A stretch of 58,842 nt of DNA from an uncultured Bacteroidota bacterium (GCA_903882805.1 CAIRYK010000058.1:1-58842); one strand, 5' to 3'. Counted from the first letter of the stretch, positions 43,659-52,913 are shown. Program-made: numbers and translations. Notes: generated from the sequence alone by a model not told the origin.

Positions 43659-45347
43659 ATGAGTTTGAAGTCAATATTTATGGGTCTGGCATTGGGCTTA
43701 GCGGCAAGTGTGTCTTATGGCCAGTATAATACGTTGCATATACCAGATACATTATCGGGCACAACGTTCAATCTGAACATGAGAGACAGTTTTGTGCAGT
43801 TCAGAACAGGCAACCAAACCATTACCGCCGGCATCAACGGCGCGTTTTGGGGGCCTACGCTATTTTTCAATAAAGGCGACAGCGTGCATATGAATGTGCG
43901 CAACTACCTGAACGATACCACAACCCTGCACTGGCATGGTTTTCACCTACCTGCAGTGATGGATGGCGGTCCGCACCAAACCATACCGCCGGGCGCTATA
44001 TGGCGTCCGTACTGGAAGGTAACCAACAATGCCTCTACCTACTGGTATCATCCGCACCTGCATATGAGCACCGAGAAGCAACTTATAGAAGGGCTGGGCG
44101 GCTTTATTATAGTGCGCGATGCCGCCGAGGCAGCGCTCGCACTGCCCCGTACTTATGGCATAGACGATATACCGCTTGCGCTTACCAGCCGAAGTTTCGA
44201 TGCCAGTAATGCATTTACCTCTACCAGCGCCTATGGCGACTACATGGTGGTAAACGGTACCATGAACCCACAGGTAAGCCTGCCCAAACAATATGTGCGG
44301 TTAAGAATACTGAACGCAGAAATGGAAAGAGGCTATAATCTGGGCTTCAGCGACAACCGCACCTTTTATGTGATAGGCAACGACGGAGGCCTGCTGGATG
44401 CGCCTGTACCCGTAACCAGAGTGAAACTACTGGTGGGCGAGCGCATAGAAATACTGGTGAACCTTACCGGCGATGCAGTAGGATCGAGCATTGATTTGAA
44501 GGCCTACAATGCGGGCTTCCCGCTGGGCTGGCCTGGCGGCGAACCGGGTACAACAGGGCCATTCGGTAGTTTGCTAAACAACATCAATTTCAATATTCTG
44601 CACATCAATGTAGCAGCCGCAACCACCGGGGCTATTACGGCATTGCCATCGAGCCTGGTGAGCAATACTTACCTAACGGCCGGCGACGCTACTGTAACTC
44701 GCACCCTTAATGTGACAGACGGCACACCCGGTAGGCCCTTCTATTTCGACCATGCCAACTTTGACCTCGCCACTATAAACCATACGCTACAACTGAATAC
44801 TGTAGAAAAATGGACAGTGGTAAACAACAATGTTTTCGGTCATTCATTTCACATACACGACATACAGTTCAAAATAATATCAAGGAGTAGCGGACCGGTA
44901 AACGCTTATGAGTCGGGCTGGAAAGATAGTTACTACCTGGGTATAAACGAGACAGTATCTTTTGTAGCAAAATTTGATGATTATGCCGATGATATTCATC
45001 CGTTTATGTACCATTGTCACATGGCGCCGCACGAAGATGGCGGGCTGATGGGGCAGTTTGTGGTAAGAGATGCTACAGGTGTAAACAACACAATAAAAGA
45101 TCCCGCTGATTTTAAGGTATATCCTAATCCTGCAAACGACCGTATCTATTTTTCGTTTAACGACCCTACCATGCAGGCCTACTATGTAACCATTACCAAT
45201 GCGGTAGGTCGTACACTGTATATGCTGCCGCGCCCGCACCTTGCCGATGGTATAGACATCAGCAAATTTGCGCAGGGCAACTATTTTGTGCAGCTGACGG
45301 ATGAGGCTACCAAAAAAGTAATCACCAAACATTTTATTAAGCAGTAA
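43659..45347 (+). CDS. T9SS-sorted multicopper oxidase
   Basis: The 562-residue product has a signal peptide (SLKSIFMGLALGLAASVSYG), then cupredoxin domains with copper ligands HWHGFHLP (from His91), HPHLHMS (from His131), HSFHIHD and the type 1 site HCHMAPHEDGGLM near residue 456. The C-terminal 75 residues form a T9SS type A sorting domain: VYPNPANDRIYFSF, GRTLYML and NYFVQLTDEATKK. Multicopper oxidases couple oxidation of metals, phenols or nitrite-like substrates to O2 reduction; the family cannot fix the substrate. It should be exported across the outer membrane via the type IX system. The next gene is a redoxin 79 bases away. Confidence 0.93.
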   Translation: MSLKSIFMGLALGLAASVSYGQYNTLHIPDTLSGTTFNLNMRDSFVQFRTGNQTITAGINGAFWGPTLFFNKGDSVHMNVRNYLNDTTTLHWHGFHLPAVMDGGPHQTIPPGAIWRPYWKVTNNASTYWYHPHLHMSTEKQLIEGLGGFIIVRDAAEAALALPRTYGIDDIPLALTSRSFDASNAFTSTSAYGDYMVVNGTMNPQVSLPKQYVRLRILNAEMERGYNLGFSDNRTFYVIGNDGGLLDAPVPVTRVKLLVGERIEILVNLTGDAVGSSIDLKAYNAGFPLGWPGGEPGTTGPFGSLLNNINFNILHINVAAATTGAITALPSSLVSNTYLTAGDATVTRTLNVTDGTPGRPFYFDHANFDLATINHTLQLNTVEKWTVVNNNVFGHSFHIHDIQFKIISRSSGPVNAYESGWKDSYYLGINETVSFVAKFDDYADDIHPFMYHCHMAPHEDGGLMGQFVVRDATGVNNTIKDPADFKVYPNPANDRIYFSFNDPTMQAYYVTITNAVGRTLYMLPRPHLADGIDISKFAQGNYFVQLTDEATKKVITKHFIKQ

Positions 45348-45426
45348 TGCCAGATAATACCGGTCAATAAACCGCTATTTAGGGCAATTGTTTTTTGTAA
45401 AATACAGAGCATAGGCAAAGCGTAAG

Positions 45427-46041
45427 ATGATGAAACAAGGAATAGTTAACAGGCTTTTGATAGCGGCTGCAATCGTGCCGGCAATATTTTTGCTGAGCTT
45501 TGCCGCTATAAGCGTCAGAGAGGTAAAGGACTTCAGTTTGAAAAATGTAGATGGCGCTATGGTGTCGCTGAAAGACTACCCTAATGCTAAGGGGTTTATC
45601 ATTGTGTTTACCTGCAATCATTGCCCGTTTGCCCAGCTATATTACAAACGACTGAACGAACTGAACGCAAAGTATGCTGCTAAGGGCGTGCCGCTGCTGG
45701 CCATTAGCTCTACCGACACCATTAACTATGAAGACGATTCATTTGAAAAAATGGTATTGAAGGCGAAGCGGGAGCAGCTGAATTTTCCTTATCTGTACGA
45801 CAATACACAGCAAGTAGCCAAAGATTTTCATGCGCAGAAAACACCCCATGCCTATGTGATATGGAAGGTAGACGGCAAATGGGTAGTAAAGTATAGCGGC
45901 GCCATAGACGACAACGGCGCCCATGCTGAGCTGGCCAATAACCACTATGTAGCTGCAGCCATAGACGAATTGCTGGCAGAAAAAGAGGTGAGTATAAAAG
46001 ATACCAAGTCGATAGGTTGTCAGATCAGTTTTAGGAAATAG
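45427..46041 (+). CDS. Exported AhpC/TSA-type thioredoxin-like protein
   Basis: The 204-residue product has an N-terminal anchor or signal (LLIAAAIVPAIFLLSFAA) and a redoxin fold: VKDFSLKNVDGAMVSLKD, the redox site FTCNHCPFA (Cys63, Cys66), LLAISSTDTINYEDD and the cis-proline region TPHAYVIW. The CNHC motif is unlike the CGPC of thioredoxin and matches the YneN/ResA-like subgroup. A periplasmic thiol reductase or peroxiredoxin is likely. It follows the multicopper oxidase in the same direction; a role in copper or metal-site maturation is conceivable but unproven. Confidence 0.85.
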   Translation: MMKQGIVNRLLIAAAIVPAIFLLSFAAISVREVKDFSLKNVDGAMVSLKDYPNAKGFIIVFTCNHCPFAQLYYKRLNELNAKYAAKGVPLLAISSTDTINYEDDSFEKMVLKAKREQLNFPYLYDNTQQVAKDFHAQKTPHAYVIWKVDGKWVVKYSGAIDDNGAHAELANNHYVAAAIDELLAEKEVSIKDTKSIGCQISFRK

Positions 46042-46164
46042 GCTTGTGCCCGCTATCAGGAGGCATCGATTGGTGTTACAGAGCTGGCTTATTAAGAACG
46101 TATAGGGCCGTTTAGTTTGATATTGGTTTTGGCCTACCCTAACAAAGTGAGTATTTATATTTGG

Positions 46165-46211
46165 TAACCCTCTCTGCAATATGCTAATAAGCAGTATTGC
46201 AAAGAGGGTTA
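46165..46211. terminator. Hairpin between convergent redoxin and ispG
   Basis: TAACCCTCT (46165-46173) pairs with AGAGGGTTA (46203-46211), and TGCAATA with TATTGCA inside, with one mismatched pair. It lies 7 bases from the ispG stop, and probably terminates both convergent transcripts. Confidence 0.7.
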
Positions 46212-46218
46212 CTAAATA

Positions 46219-48213
46219 TTATGCATCTACCCATGCTCCTTCGTCTTTTATCAGGCTTATCAGCTCTGCCACGGCTATTTCACTGGGTATGTTTTTCTTT
46301 ACTACTTCTTTGCCGCGGTATAGGGTTATTTTGCCTGCTCCGCTGCCTACATAGCCAAAATCGGCATCGGCCATTTCGCCGGGACCATTGACTATACAGC
46401 CCATTATGGCAATTTTCACACCCTTAAGGTGATTGGTAGAGGCGCGTATCTTGGCAGTAGTTTCTTGCAGATCGAACAGGGTGCGGCCGCAGCTGGGGCA
46501 GCTTATGTACTCTGTTTTGCTTATGCGCGTGCGGCTGGCTTGTAGTATAGAGAAAGCGGTGTTGTTTACAAACCGCTCGTGGTTGTCTACTTTCATTATG
46601 GTGCGACCCACATTGTTTTGGCGCGCCATGTCTATTGGGCTGCTTAGCAGCATAAGTCCATCTCCAAAACCATCCAACAGCAGTCCGCCGGCTACTACGG
46701 CAAAGTCTATCAGTTGTTTGTCTATAGTTGTGCCGGGCGCATACACCTGTAGTATAGCCGGGCAGTCTATATTACGGTTCATTAGCGTGGTCATAAAGTT
46801 GCGTATCAGGCGCATGGCATCTTCGCCCTCGCCTATCAGCATCAGTACCGCTTTTTCATCGGTTGCCAGCTTGTTCAGTAGCTGCTCGGTACCGTTGTCG
46901 CCTGCGGCGGGTACTGTATAGGTTACAAAATGCGCTTTGTCATCGCCCTGCCAGTCGGTCAGGTACGCTTCGGCAGTCAGCACAGGGCGATACTTGGTGT
47001 GGTCGGGGGCTGTGCGCCATGCCTCATGGTCGCACAATACCTGCAGGGTACCGGGCAGGTCGAAACCCACCACATTGCCGCCTGTATATATGTAGTCGGC
47101 AGCGCCGTCGCTAATGTTCCATTTGTCGCTATCGGCATTGTAGGTATAGCCTATAGCAGTTAGGTCAGTCGGCGATATGTGAGCGCCATAGCCGGCAAAA
47201 TTTGCCGCCACTACAGGCACATGGTGGCCGCCTATGTTGCCTACGGACTTGCTATTGCGGCGTTTGTACGCAAACGGACTATAGGGCAACTTATCAGTTG
47301 TATCGGTAGGTTGTTCGGCATTGTGCGCCCTACCTGCATACCGGCTCACTATGTCTTTACATACCGGTATCTCGAATTCGGGATCTTCTGTCAGCGATAC
47401 CCTTATGGTGTCGCCTATACCGTCTTCCAGCAGCGAGCCTATGCCAATAGCGCTTTTTATACGGCCGTCTTCGCCATCGCCGGCCTCAGTCACCCCCAGA
47501 TGCAGCGGGTATATTTCGCCAAACTCCTCATGCATTTTTTGCACCAGCAGCCGGTAGGCCTGCACCATTACCAGCGGGTTGCTCGATTTCATGCTCAGTA
47601 TTATCTGGTGGTAGTCTTCGTCGCGGGCTATGCGCAAAAACTCCATGGCGCTTTCTACCATACCTATCGGTGAGTCGCCATAACGGCTCATAATACGGTC
47701 GCTCAGCGAGCCATGGTTAGCCCCTATGCGCATGGCAGTGCCATATTCGCGACATATTTTCACCAGCGGGGTAAACCGCTCGCGTATGCGCATTACCTCG
47801 GCGGCATATTCGGCATCGTTATATTCTATAAAATCAAACCGTTTCTTATCTACATAATTGCCCGGATTTACACGCACTTTTTCCACTATTCGCGCAGCTA
47901 TTTCGGCTGCATTGGGTGTAAAGTGAATGTCGGCAATCAGCGGTGTGTCATATCCGCGGGCGCGTAGTTCTTTCTTTATGTTCAGCAAGTTTTCGGCTTC
48001 GTTCTTGCTGGGGGCTGTTATGCGCACCAGTTCGGCGCCCGCTTCTATACACCGTATGCATTGCGCCACTGTAGCCGCGGTATCCATGGTATTGGTAGTG
48101 GTCATGGTTTGTATGCGTATAGGGTGGCCGCCGCCCAGCGTCAGCGATCCTATCTTTACCTCGCGGGTAGGCAGTCGTTCATACTTTTGGAGCGATGCAC
48201 AGTATAAATTCAT
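46219..48213 (-). CDS. ispG: 4-hydroxy-3-methylbut-2-enyl-diphosphate synthase
   Basis: The 664-residue product catalyses the penultimate step of the MEP isoprenoid pathway, converting MEcPP to HMBPP, in the cytoplasm. The N-terminal TIM barrel shows LTLGGGHPIRIQTMTTTNT, LIADIHF and NPGNYVDKK. The C-terminal ferredoxin-reductase-like domain has the [4Fe-4S] ligands CPSCGRT and MGCIVNGPGEMADADFGYVG. At 664 residues it is the long form with a roughly 250-residue insertion, as in Bacteroidota, Chlamydia and plants, against about 370 in E. coli. The ATG at 48213 gives the standard start. A -7 box lies 88 bases upstream. Confidence 0.97.
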   Translation of the reverse strand: MNLYCASLQKYERLPTREVKIGSLTLGGGHPIRIQTMTTTNTMDTAATVAQCIRCIEAGAELVRITAPSKNEAENLLNIKKELRARGYDTPLIADIHFTPNAAEIAARIVEKVRVNPGNYVDKKRFDFIEYNDAEYAAEVMRIRERFTPLVKICREYGTAMRIGANHGSLSDRIMSRYGDSPIGMVESAMEFLRIARDEDYHQIILSMKSSNPLVMVQAYRLLVQKMHEEFGEIYPLHLGVTEAGDGEDGRIKSAIGIGSLLEDGIGDTIRVSLTEDPEFEIPVCKDIVSRYAGRAHNAEQPTDTTDKLPYSPFAYKRRNSKSVGNIGGHHVPVVAANFAGYGAHISPTDLTAIGYTYNADSDKWNISDGAADYIYTGGNVVGFDLPGTLQVLCDHEAWRTAPDHTKYRPVLTAEAYLTDWQGDDKAHFVTYTVPAAGDNGTEQLLNKLATDEKAVLMLIGEGEDAMRLIRNFMTTLMNRNIDCPAILQVYAPGTTIDKQLIDFAVVAGGLLLDGFGDGLMLLSSPIDMARQNNVGRTIMKVDNHERFVNNTAFSILQASRTRISKTEYISCPSCGRTLFDLQETTAKIRASTNHLKGVKIAIMGCIVNGPGEMADADFGYVGSGAGKITLYRGKEVVKKNIPSEIAVAELISLIKDEGAWVDA

Positions 48214-48300
48214 AATCTACGGTTTCAGAAGTTCACGCTGTTTCGGGCATTGGCGCCCTGACAAAAGATGGAAACAGCACAACGCTATTGCGCTATAGAG

Positions 48301-48308
48301 CAAAGTTA
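48301..48308 (-). promoter_or_regulatory. -7 box for ispG
   Basis: Minus-strand TAACTTTG matches TAnnTTTG exactly, 88 bases before the ispG start. The leader between is GC-rich and may fold. No clear -33 TTG seen. Confidence 0.4.
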
Positions 48309-48388
48309 ACCGAAATGCCCTCATTTTTTTTGCTGCGGCAGATGTATAACCATAATAAAAAGGTAAAAATCGCTAACACAATGTTTTG

Positions 48389-48396
48389 TAATTTTG
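48389..48396 (+). promoter_or_regulatory. -7 box for the alpha/beta hydrolase
   Basis: TAATTTTG matches TAnnTTTG, 50 bases upstream of the ATG at 48447. Confidence 0.4.
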
Positions 48397-48446
48397 TATT
48401 TTTAGAACAAACAATAGTATTTTAGCAGAATAGTATCTTATAGTGA

Positions 48447-49205
48447 ATGGAATACGAAATTAGACTTTCAGGTAAATTTAAATATGTTCAGGAAGGTGAA
48501 GGGGAGCCGTTAGTGCTGCTCCATGGTTTGTTTGGCGCATTGAGTAACTTCAAAGACCTGGTAGATCATTTTAAAAAAACGCACAAGGTAATAATACCGC
48601 TGCTTCCTTTATACGATCTCACTCTGCTCGAAACAAGCGTGTCGGGCCTTTCTAAGCATGTAGCTAAATTTATAGAACATCAGAAATTAAGAAACATTCA
48701 CCTGCTGGGCAACTCGCTTGGCGGCCATGTAGGCTTGGTATATACCCTTAAGCACCTCGATGTGGTAAAAAGCATCACCCTTACCGGCAGCTCAGGGCTG
48801 TTTGAAAACGGCATGGGCGAAACCTACCCTAAAAGAGGCGACTACAACTATGTGCAGAAAAAAACCGAACTCACCTTCTACGACCCCAAGGTAGCCACCA
48901 AAGAACTGGTAGACGAGGTGTTCGGCATCATCAACAACCGACTTAAAGCGCTGAAAATTATTGCGCTGGCACGTTCGGCCATACGCCACAATCTGGGCGA
49001 CGAACTACAGGAAATAAAAATACCAACCTGCCTTATCTGGGGTAAAAACGACACCATTACTCCGCCTATGGTAGCTGAAGAGTTTCATAAACTGCTACCC
49101 AACTCAGAGTTGCATTGGATAGACAAATGCGGTCATGCGCCTATGATGGAGGTTCCGGACGAGTTCAATAAAATATTGTCATCGTTTCTTGAAAAATGCA
49201 AGTAA
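48447..49205 (+). CDS. Alpha/beta hydrolase
   Basis: The 252-residue product has the alpha/beta hydrolase core: oxyanion motif LLHGLFG (from Leu24), nucleophile elbow LLGNSLGG with Ser90, and the acid and base in WGKNDTITPP and CGHAPMMEVP. The cap is the region between about 115 and 180 with SRxxIR-like basic residues (ALARSAIRH). Such hydrolases act on esters, epoxides or carbon-carbon bonds; the substrate is not determined. No signal peptide, so cytoplasmic. It is followed after 148 bases by the CBS protein. Confidence 0.88.
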   Translation: MEYEIRLSGKFKYVQEGEGEPLVLLHGLFGALSNFKDLVDHFKKTHKVIIPLLPLYDLTLLETSVSGLSKHVAKFIEHQKLRNIHLLGNSLGGHVGLVYTLKHLDVVKSITLTGSSGLFENGMGETYPKRGDYNYVQKKTELTFYDPKVATKELVDEVFGIINNRLKALKIIALARSAIRHNLGDELQEIKIPTCLIWGKNDTITPPMVAEEFHKLLPNSELHWIDKCGHAPMMEVPDEFNKILSSFLEKCK

Positions 49206-49353
49206 TCGCCCGGTAAAAAAGCAGTAGTTTACAGGGGAGTAATATTGTGGGTTAGCCTTATTTTTGCGGTAGTGCACTTACTGGCGCTGAAAAAGCCAAT
49301 AATAAATTTATCTGGCCTGCGTTTTGTATTACCTGTAGTACATCTTAACCACT

Positions 49354-50013
49354 ATGAGCTTAGAATTGTTGATTTCGCCCTCCGTACCTATTCTGGAACC
49401 CGATGATACCGGCGAACGTGCGCTTGCTGCGATGGAAGAAAATAAATACGCTCAGTTGCCCCTTGTTGCCGACGATCATTATGTGGCGCTGATACAAGAG
49501 AGCGACATGCTGGACTGGAGCCGGCCCGAATCTAAACTGGGCGACTCGCACTTTCTTAACTACAAGCCTGCGGTAGCGGCATCGGTACACCCTTTTGAAG
49601 CTATAAAGCTGGCCAATCAACTGAATGTAGGCGTACTGCCTGTAATAGACAACGAACACCGATATCTGGGATCGGTGACGCGCGACACCCTGCTGAAATA
49701 CGTGGCTGAAAACAGTGGCATAAGTACGCCCGGCGGCATCATAACGCTCGAGATTGCCCCCCGCAACTATTCGCTGTATGAGATTGCTCGTATCTGCGAA
49801 AACGAAGACGTGGCCATCACAACCACACAGGTGCACACCAACGAACGCGGCATGCTGGAAGTAACGCTGAAACTAAACCGCACTGCGCTCGACGGCGTAG
49901 TATCGTCGTTTGAACGGCACGAATTCAAGGTAATGGAGGTGTTTGGCGATATAGAAAAAGACGAAGACATAACAGGCAAGTACCAACTGCTTATGAACTA
50001 CATAAATATGTGA
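49354..50013 (+). CDS. CBS-ACT domain protein
   Basis: The 219-residue product has two CBS motifs (ALAAMEENKYAQLPLVADDHYVALI and AIKLANQLNVGVLPVIDNEHRYLGSVT) that form a Bateman module for adenine nucleotides, and a C-terminal ACT-like segment (about 125-219; ITLEIAPRNYSLYEIARICEN, GMLEVTLKLN). This looks like an adenylate-responsive regulator of unknown target. The next gene starts 10 bases after its stop, so the two are co-transcribed. Bacteroidota commonly place such CBS proteins upstream of unrelated housekeeping genes. Confidence 0.85.
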   Translation: MSLELLISPSVPILEPDDTGERALAAMEENKYAQLPLVADDHYVALIQESDMLDWSRPESKLGDSHFLNYKPAVAASVHPFEAIKLANQLNVGVLPVIDNEHRYLGSVTRDTLLKYVAENSGISTPGGIITLEIAPRNYSLYEIARICENEDVAITTTQVHTNERGMLEVTLKLNRTALDGVVSSFERHEFKVMEVFGDIEKDEDITGKYQLLMNYINM

Positions 50014-50023
50014 TAACTGCAAC

Positions 50024-50611
50024 ATGATAGCAATAGATAATGTACTGCTCAGCGATGAGCTAATAGACGAACAGTTTGTTTGCGACCTTACCCGCTGCAA
50101 AGGCGGGTGCTGTGTAGACGGCGACTGCGGCGCGCCGCTCACCGAAGACGAAACGCAGATAATAGCTCGGATATATCCTGAGATAAAGTCTTACCTCGAC
50201 CCACAGTACATACCCGAAATAGAACGCCAGGGCACGCACGTAAACGATAGCGAGTTTGGGCTGGTGACGCCCACCGTTAATGGAGGAATATGCGTTTATG
50301 GCTATACCGACGAGGCCGGCGTGGTAAAATGCGGCATAGAAAAAGCCTGGAAAGCCGGCGCTACAGATTTTCGTAAGCCGGTATCTTGCCATCTTTTTCC
50401 TATCCGCATCACCGAATATCCCGGCTATGAAGCCGTAAACTACGAGCCGCGCGAAACCCTGTGCAAACCGGCCTGCCATCTGGGCAAACGCCTTAAAGTA
50501 CCTGTTTATGTGTTTCTTAAAGAAGCTATAGAACGCAAATACGGCGCTGAGTTTTGGAGTGTACTCAATACCATAGCCGAAAAAAGAAAAAGCGCTACCG
50601 ATGGATTTTAG
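50024..50611 (+). CDS. DUF3109 family protein
   Basis: The 195-residue product shows the DUF3109 pattern: IDNVLLSDELIDEQFVCDL, a cysteine cluster TRCKGGCCVDGDCGAPLTED, later CVYGYTDEAGVVKCG and HLFPIRI, and C-terminal CKPACHLGKR. The clustered cysteines suggest a metal or Fe-S site. The function is unknown; members are common in Bacteroidota. It is co-transcribed with the CBS protein and is followed within 6 bases by a long hairpin. Confidence 0.9.
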   Translation: MIAIDNVLLSDELIDEQFVCDLTRCKGGCCVDGDCGAPLTEDETQIIARIYPEIKSYLDPQYIPEIERQGTHVNDSEFGLVTPTVNGGICVYGYTDEAGVVKCGIEKAWKAGATDFRKPVSCHLFPIRITEYPGYEAVNYEPRETLCKPACHLGKRLKVPVYVFLKEAIERKYGAEFWSVLNTIAEKRKSATDGF

Positions 50612-50617
50612 CGCCTG

Positions 50618-50689
50618 ACAACCACCTTCATTAAAACGATAGCCCCGCGCCTGATGGCACGGGGCTATCGTTTTAATGAAGGTGGTTGT
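50618..50689. terminator. Exceptionally long perfect hairpin between convergent genes
   Basis: A 30-bp perfect inverted repeat: left arm 50618-50647 starts ACAACCACCTTCATTAAAAC, right arm 50660-50689 ends TTAATGAAGGTGGTTGT; the loop adds a further partial stem (GCC/GGC). It fills the gap between DUF3109 (stop at 50611) and asd (stop begins at 50689). There is no U-tract on either side, so it may act by structure alone, or be a mobile or regulatory palindrome. Confidence 0.75.
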
Positions 50690-51678
50690 TATATCCAGCC
50701 GTTGTTGTGTAGCACTTTGGCTATCTGCACCGCGTTGGTGGCGGCGCCTTTGCGCAGGTTGTCGGCTACTATCCAGCAGTTAAGGGTGTTGGGTTGCGAG
50801 TAGTCGCGCCTTATGCGACCTACAAATACATCATCTTTTCCGGCTGCGTCTATCGGCATTGGATAGGCCAGCATAGCGGGGTTGTCTATCACTATCACAC
50901 CCGGCGTTGTGCCTAGTAGTTGCTTCACATCGTTTTCGTGAAAGTCGTGCAGCAATTCTATGTTCACGCTCTCGCTGTGCGAGCTGGTAACCGGCACCCG
51001 CACTGTTGTTGCAGATACTTTTATACTGTCGTCGCCCATTATCTTACAGGTTTCCAACGCCATTTTCATTTCTTCCTTCGTATATCCGTTGTCGGTAAAC
51101 ACATCTATCTGCGGCACCACATTCAGATCTATTGTATGGGCAAAGGCCTTTACTTCCGTATTGCCGGCACGCTGCGCCATCAGTTCGGTAACGCCCTTCA
51201 TGCCCGCTCCCGACACCGACTGGTAAGTGCTCACCACCACGCGTTTTATGCCATAACGCTTGTGTAGCGGCGCCAGCGCCATTACCATTTGTATGGTAGA
51301 GCAGTTGGGGTTGGCTATTATCATGTCGGTTTCTGTTAGTGTGTGGCCGTTTACCTCGGGCACTACCAGCTTTATATCGGCATGCATACGCCATGCCGAC
51401 GAATTGTCTACTACCCGGCAACCAACCGCTGCAAACTGCGGAGCCAGCTCGAGCGATGTAGCGCCGCCAGCCGAAAACAGCGCCAATGCAGGCTTCATGG
51501 CAATGGCAGTTGCGGCATTTACCACCTTGTATGCCTTGCCCTTGTACATTACCTCGCTACCCACGCTTTTCTCGGTAGCCACAGGTATCAGTTCGGTAAC
51601 CGGAAAATTGCGTTCTTCCAGTATTTTCAGCATCATTCCGCCCACAAGCCCTGTGGCGCCTACTACGGCTACTTTCAT
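50689..51678 (-). CDS. asd: Aspartate-semialdehyde dehydrogenase
   Basis: The 329-residue product catalyses the NADPH-dependent reduction of aspartyl phosphate, the branch point to lysine, diaminopimelate, threonine and methionine. It has the Rossmann start KVAVVGATGLVGGMML, the catalytic NPNCSTIQ with Cys126, SGAGMKGV substrate contacts, and the C-terminal RIRRDYSQPNTLNCWIVADN. Length is normal. A -7 box lies upstream at 51765. It converges with DUF3109 across the 30-bp hairpin. Confidence 0.97.
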   Translation of the reverse strand: MKVAVVGATGLVGGMMLKILEERNFPVTELIPVATEKSVGSEVMYKGKAYKVVNAATAIAMKPALALFSAGGATSLELAPQFAAVGCRVVDNSSAWRMHADIKLVVPEVNGHTLTETDMIIANPNCSTIQMVMALAPLHKRYGIKRVVVSTYQSVSGAGMKGVTELMAQRAGNTEVKAFAHTIDLNVVPQIDVFTDNGYTKEEMKMALETCKIMGDDSIKVSATTVRVPVTSSHSESVNIELLHDFHENDVKQLLGTTPGVIVIDNPAMLAYPMPIDAAGKDDVFVGRIRRDYSQPNTLNCWIVADNLRKGAATNAVQIAKVLHNNGWI

Positions 51679-51764
51679 ATTGTTGGTTTTATATTGGTAT
51701 TCGGTTGGTTGTGAGGCTGCACGCTATTATTACCCGGCACATCATTTTGCTTAACCGTCGCATG

Positions 51765-51772
51765 CAAAACTA
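51765..51772 (-). promoter_or_regulatory. -7 box for asd
   Basis: Minus-strand TAGTTTTG matches TAnnTTTG; about 87 bases upstream of the asd ATG. No clear -33 element. Confidence 0.35.
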
Positions 51773-51823
51773 CAGATAATTACACCGCGCCAGCAACAGA
51801 AAAAACCAAATTTACCCTAAAAC

Positions 51824-51862
51824 AGCAACACCTGCCGGCCATGAAGCCCTGCAGGTGTTGCT
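51824..51862 (-). terminator. Terminator of the PfkB kinase gene
   Basis: AGCAACACCTGC (51824-51835) and GCAGGTGTTGCT (51851-51862) form a 12-bp stem with a 15-base loop. On the minus strand it is followed by TTTTAGGGT, 24 bases after the kinase stop. Confidence 0.75.
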
Positions 51863-51886
51863 CAAAACAAAGCGCATTAGCGCCCA

Positions 51887-52807
51887 TTATTTTCTGATCT
51901 CGAAGTTAGCGAGGTTGATAAACTCGTTCACACGTGTTTCAATCTCCTCAGCAGTAAGCTCTTGCATACGCGAAGGACCAAATTTTTCTACGCAGAACGA
52001 AGCCAGCGCTGAGCCCATAATAACGGCAGCTTTCATGTTTTCGAAAGTTACGTCGTTGATGCGTGCCAGATAGCCTATGAAGCCGCCTGCAAACGTATCG
52101 CCGGCGCCGGTTGGGTCGAACACATCTTCCAATGGCAAAGCGGGCGCTGCAAATATCTGCTCGTTGAAGAACAGCAGAGCGCCGTGCTCACCTTTCTTAA
52201 TGATCAGGTATTTTGGACCCATAGCCTGAATTTTCTTAGCTGCTTTTACAAGGCTGTATTCGCCGCTCAGCTGACGCGCTTCACTGTCGTTTACCATCAG
52301 CAGGTCTACCATGCCCAGTATAGTCTTCAGGTCGTCCATAGCCACATCCATCCAGAAGTTCATGGTATCCATGATCACCAGTTTGGGGCGGCTTTTCAAC
52401 TGTTTCATTACGCTTATTTGCACTGCCGGAGCCAGATTGCCCAACATTACATATTCGCTGCCCTGATAGCTCTCAGGTATTTTTGGATCAAACTGTGCCA
52501 GTACATTTAGATCGGTAACCAGTGTATCGCGGGTATTCATATCCATGTGATACTTACCGCTCCAGAAGAAGCTCTTGCCATCAGGCACCACTTCCAGACC
52601 ATCAAACGACACGCCGCGCGCTTCCAGTGCAGATATTTCTTCCTGTGGAAAGTCGCCGCCAACGATGGACACCATGTTAATGGGTTTTGCAAAATTAGAA
52701 GCCGCCCATGCAGCATAGGTACCAGAGCCGCCTATTATACGGTCTACTTTGCCAAACGGAGTTTCCAGCGCATCGAAGGCCATTGTGCCTACTAATAATA
52801 AAGACAT
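51887..52807 (-). CDS. PfkB-family sugar kinase
   Basis: The 306-residue product has the ribokinase/PfkB signature GGSGTYAAWAASNFA at the N-terminus and DPTGAGDTFAGGFIGYLA at the C-terminus, with Asp as catalytic base. A central lid region (FFWSGKYHMDMNTRDT) is typical. Substrates could be ribose, adenosine or a fructose phosphate; sequence does not decide. The neighbours give no hint. A -7 box at 52827 matches the consensus; a terminator at 51824 ends the transcript. Confidence 0.9.
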   Translation of the reverse strand: MSLLLVGTMAFDALETPFGKVDRIIGGSGTYAAWAASNFAKPINMVSIVGGDFPQEEISALEARGVSFDGLEVVPDGKSFFWSGKYHMDMNTRDTLVTDLNVLAQFDPKIPESYQGSEYVMLGNLAPAVQISVMKQLKSRPKLVIMDTMNFWMDVAMDDLKTILGMVDLLMVNDSEARQLSGEYSLVKAAKKIQAMGPKYLIIKKGEHGALLFFNEQIFAAPALPLEDVFDPTGAGDTFAGGFIGYLARINDVTFENMKAAVIMGSALASFCVEKFGPSRMQELTAEEIETRVNEFINLANFEIRK

Positions 52808-52826
52808 ACGTTTTTGAAATTTTCAA

Positions 52827-52834
52827 CAAATGTA
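52827..52834 (-). promoter_or_regulatory. -7 box for the PfkB kinase
   Basis: Minus-strand TACATTTG matches TAnnTTTG exactly, 19 bases before the ATG at 52807. Confidence 0.45.
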
Positions 52835-52872
52835 ATGCTACTATCTGAAAGTTGCATAGTAGCAATAACAAC

Positions 52873-52913
52873 TATGGCCGCCAATGCAATAAATATTTGC
52901 AGCGGCGGCCATA
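52873..52913 (-). terminator. Hairpin after the small membrane protein gene
   Basis: TATGGCCGCC (52873-52882) and GGCGGCCATA (52904-52913) pair perfectly; inner GCAA/TTGC extends the stem. It lies 42 bases beyond the stop at 52956 on that strand. The U-tract is weak, so the terminator role is inferred from position. Confidence 0.55.
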
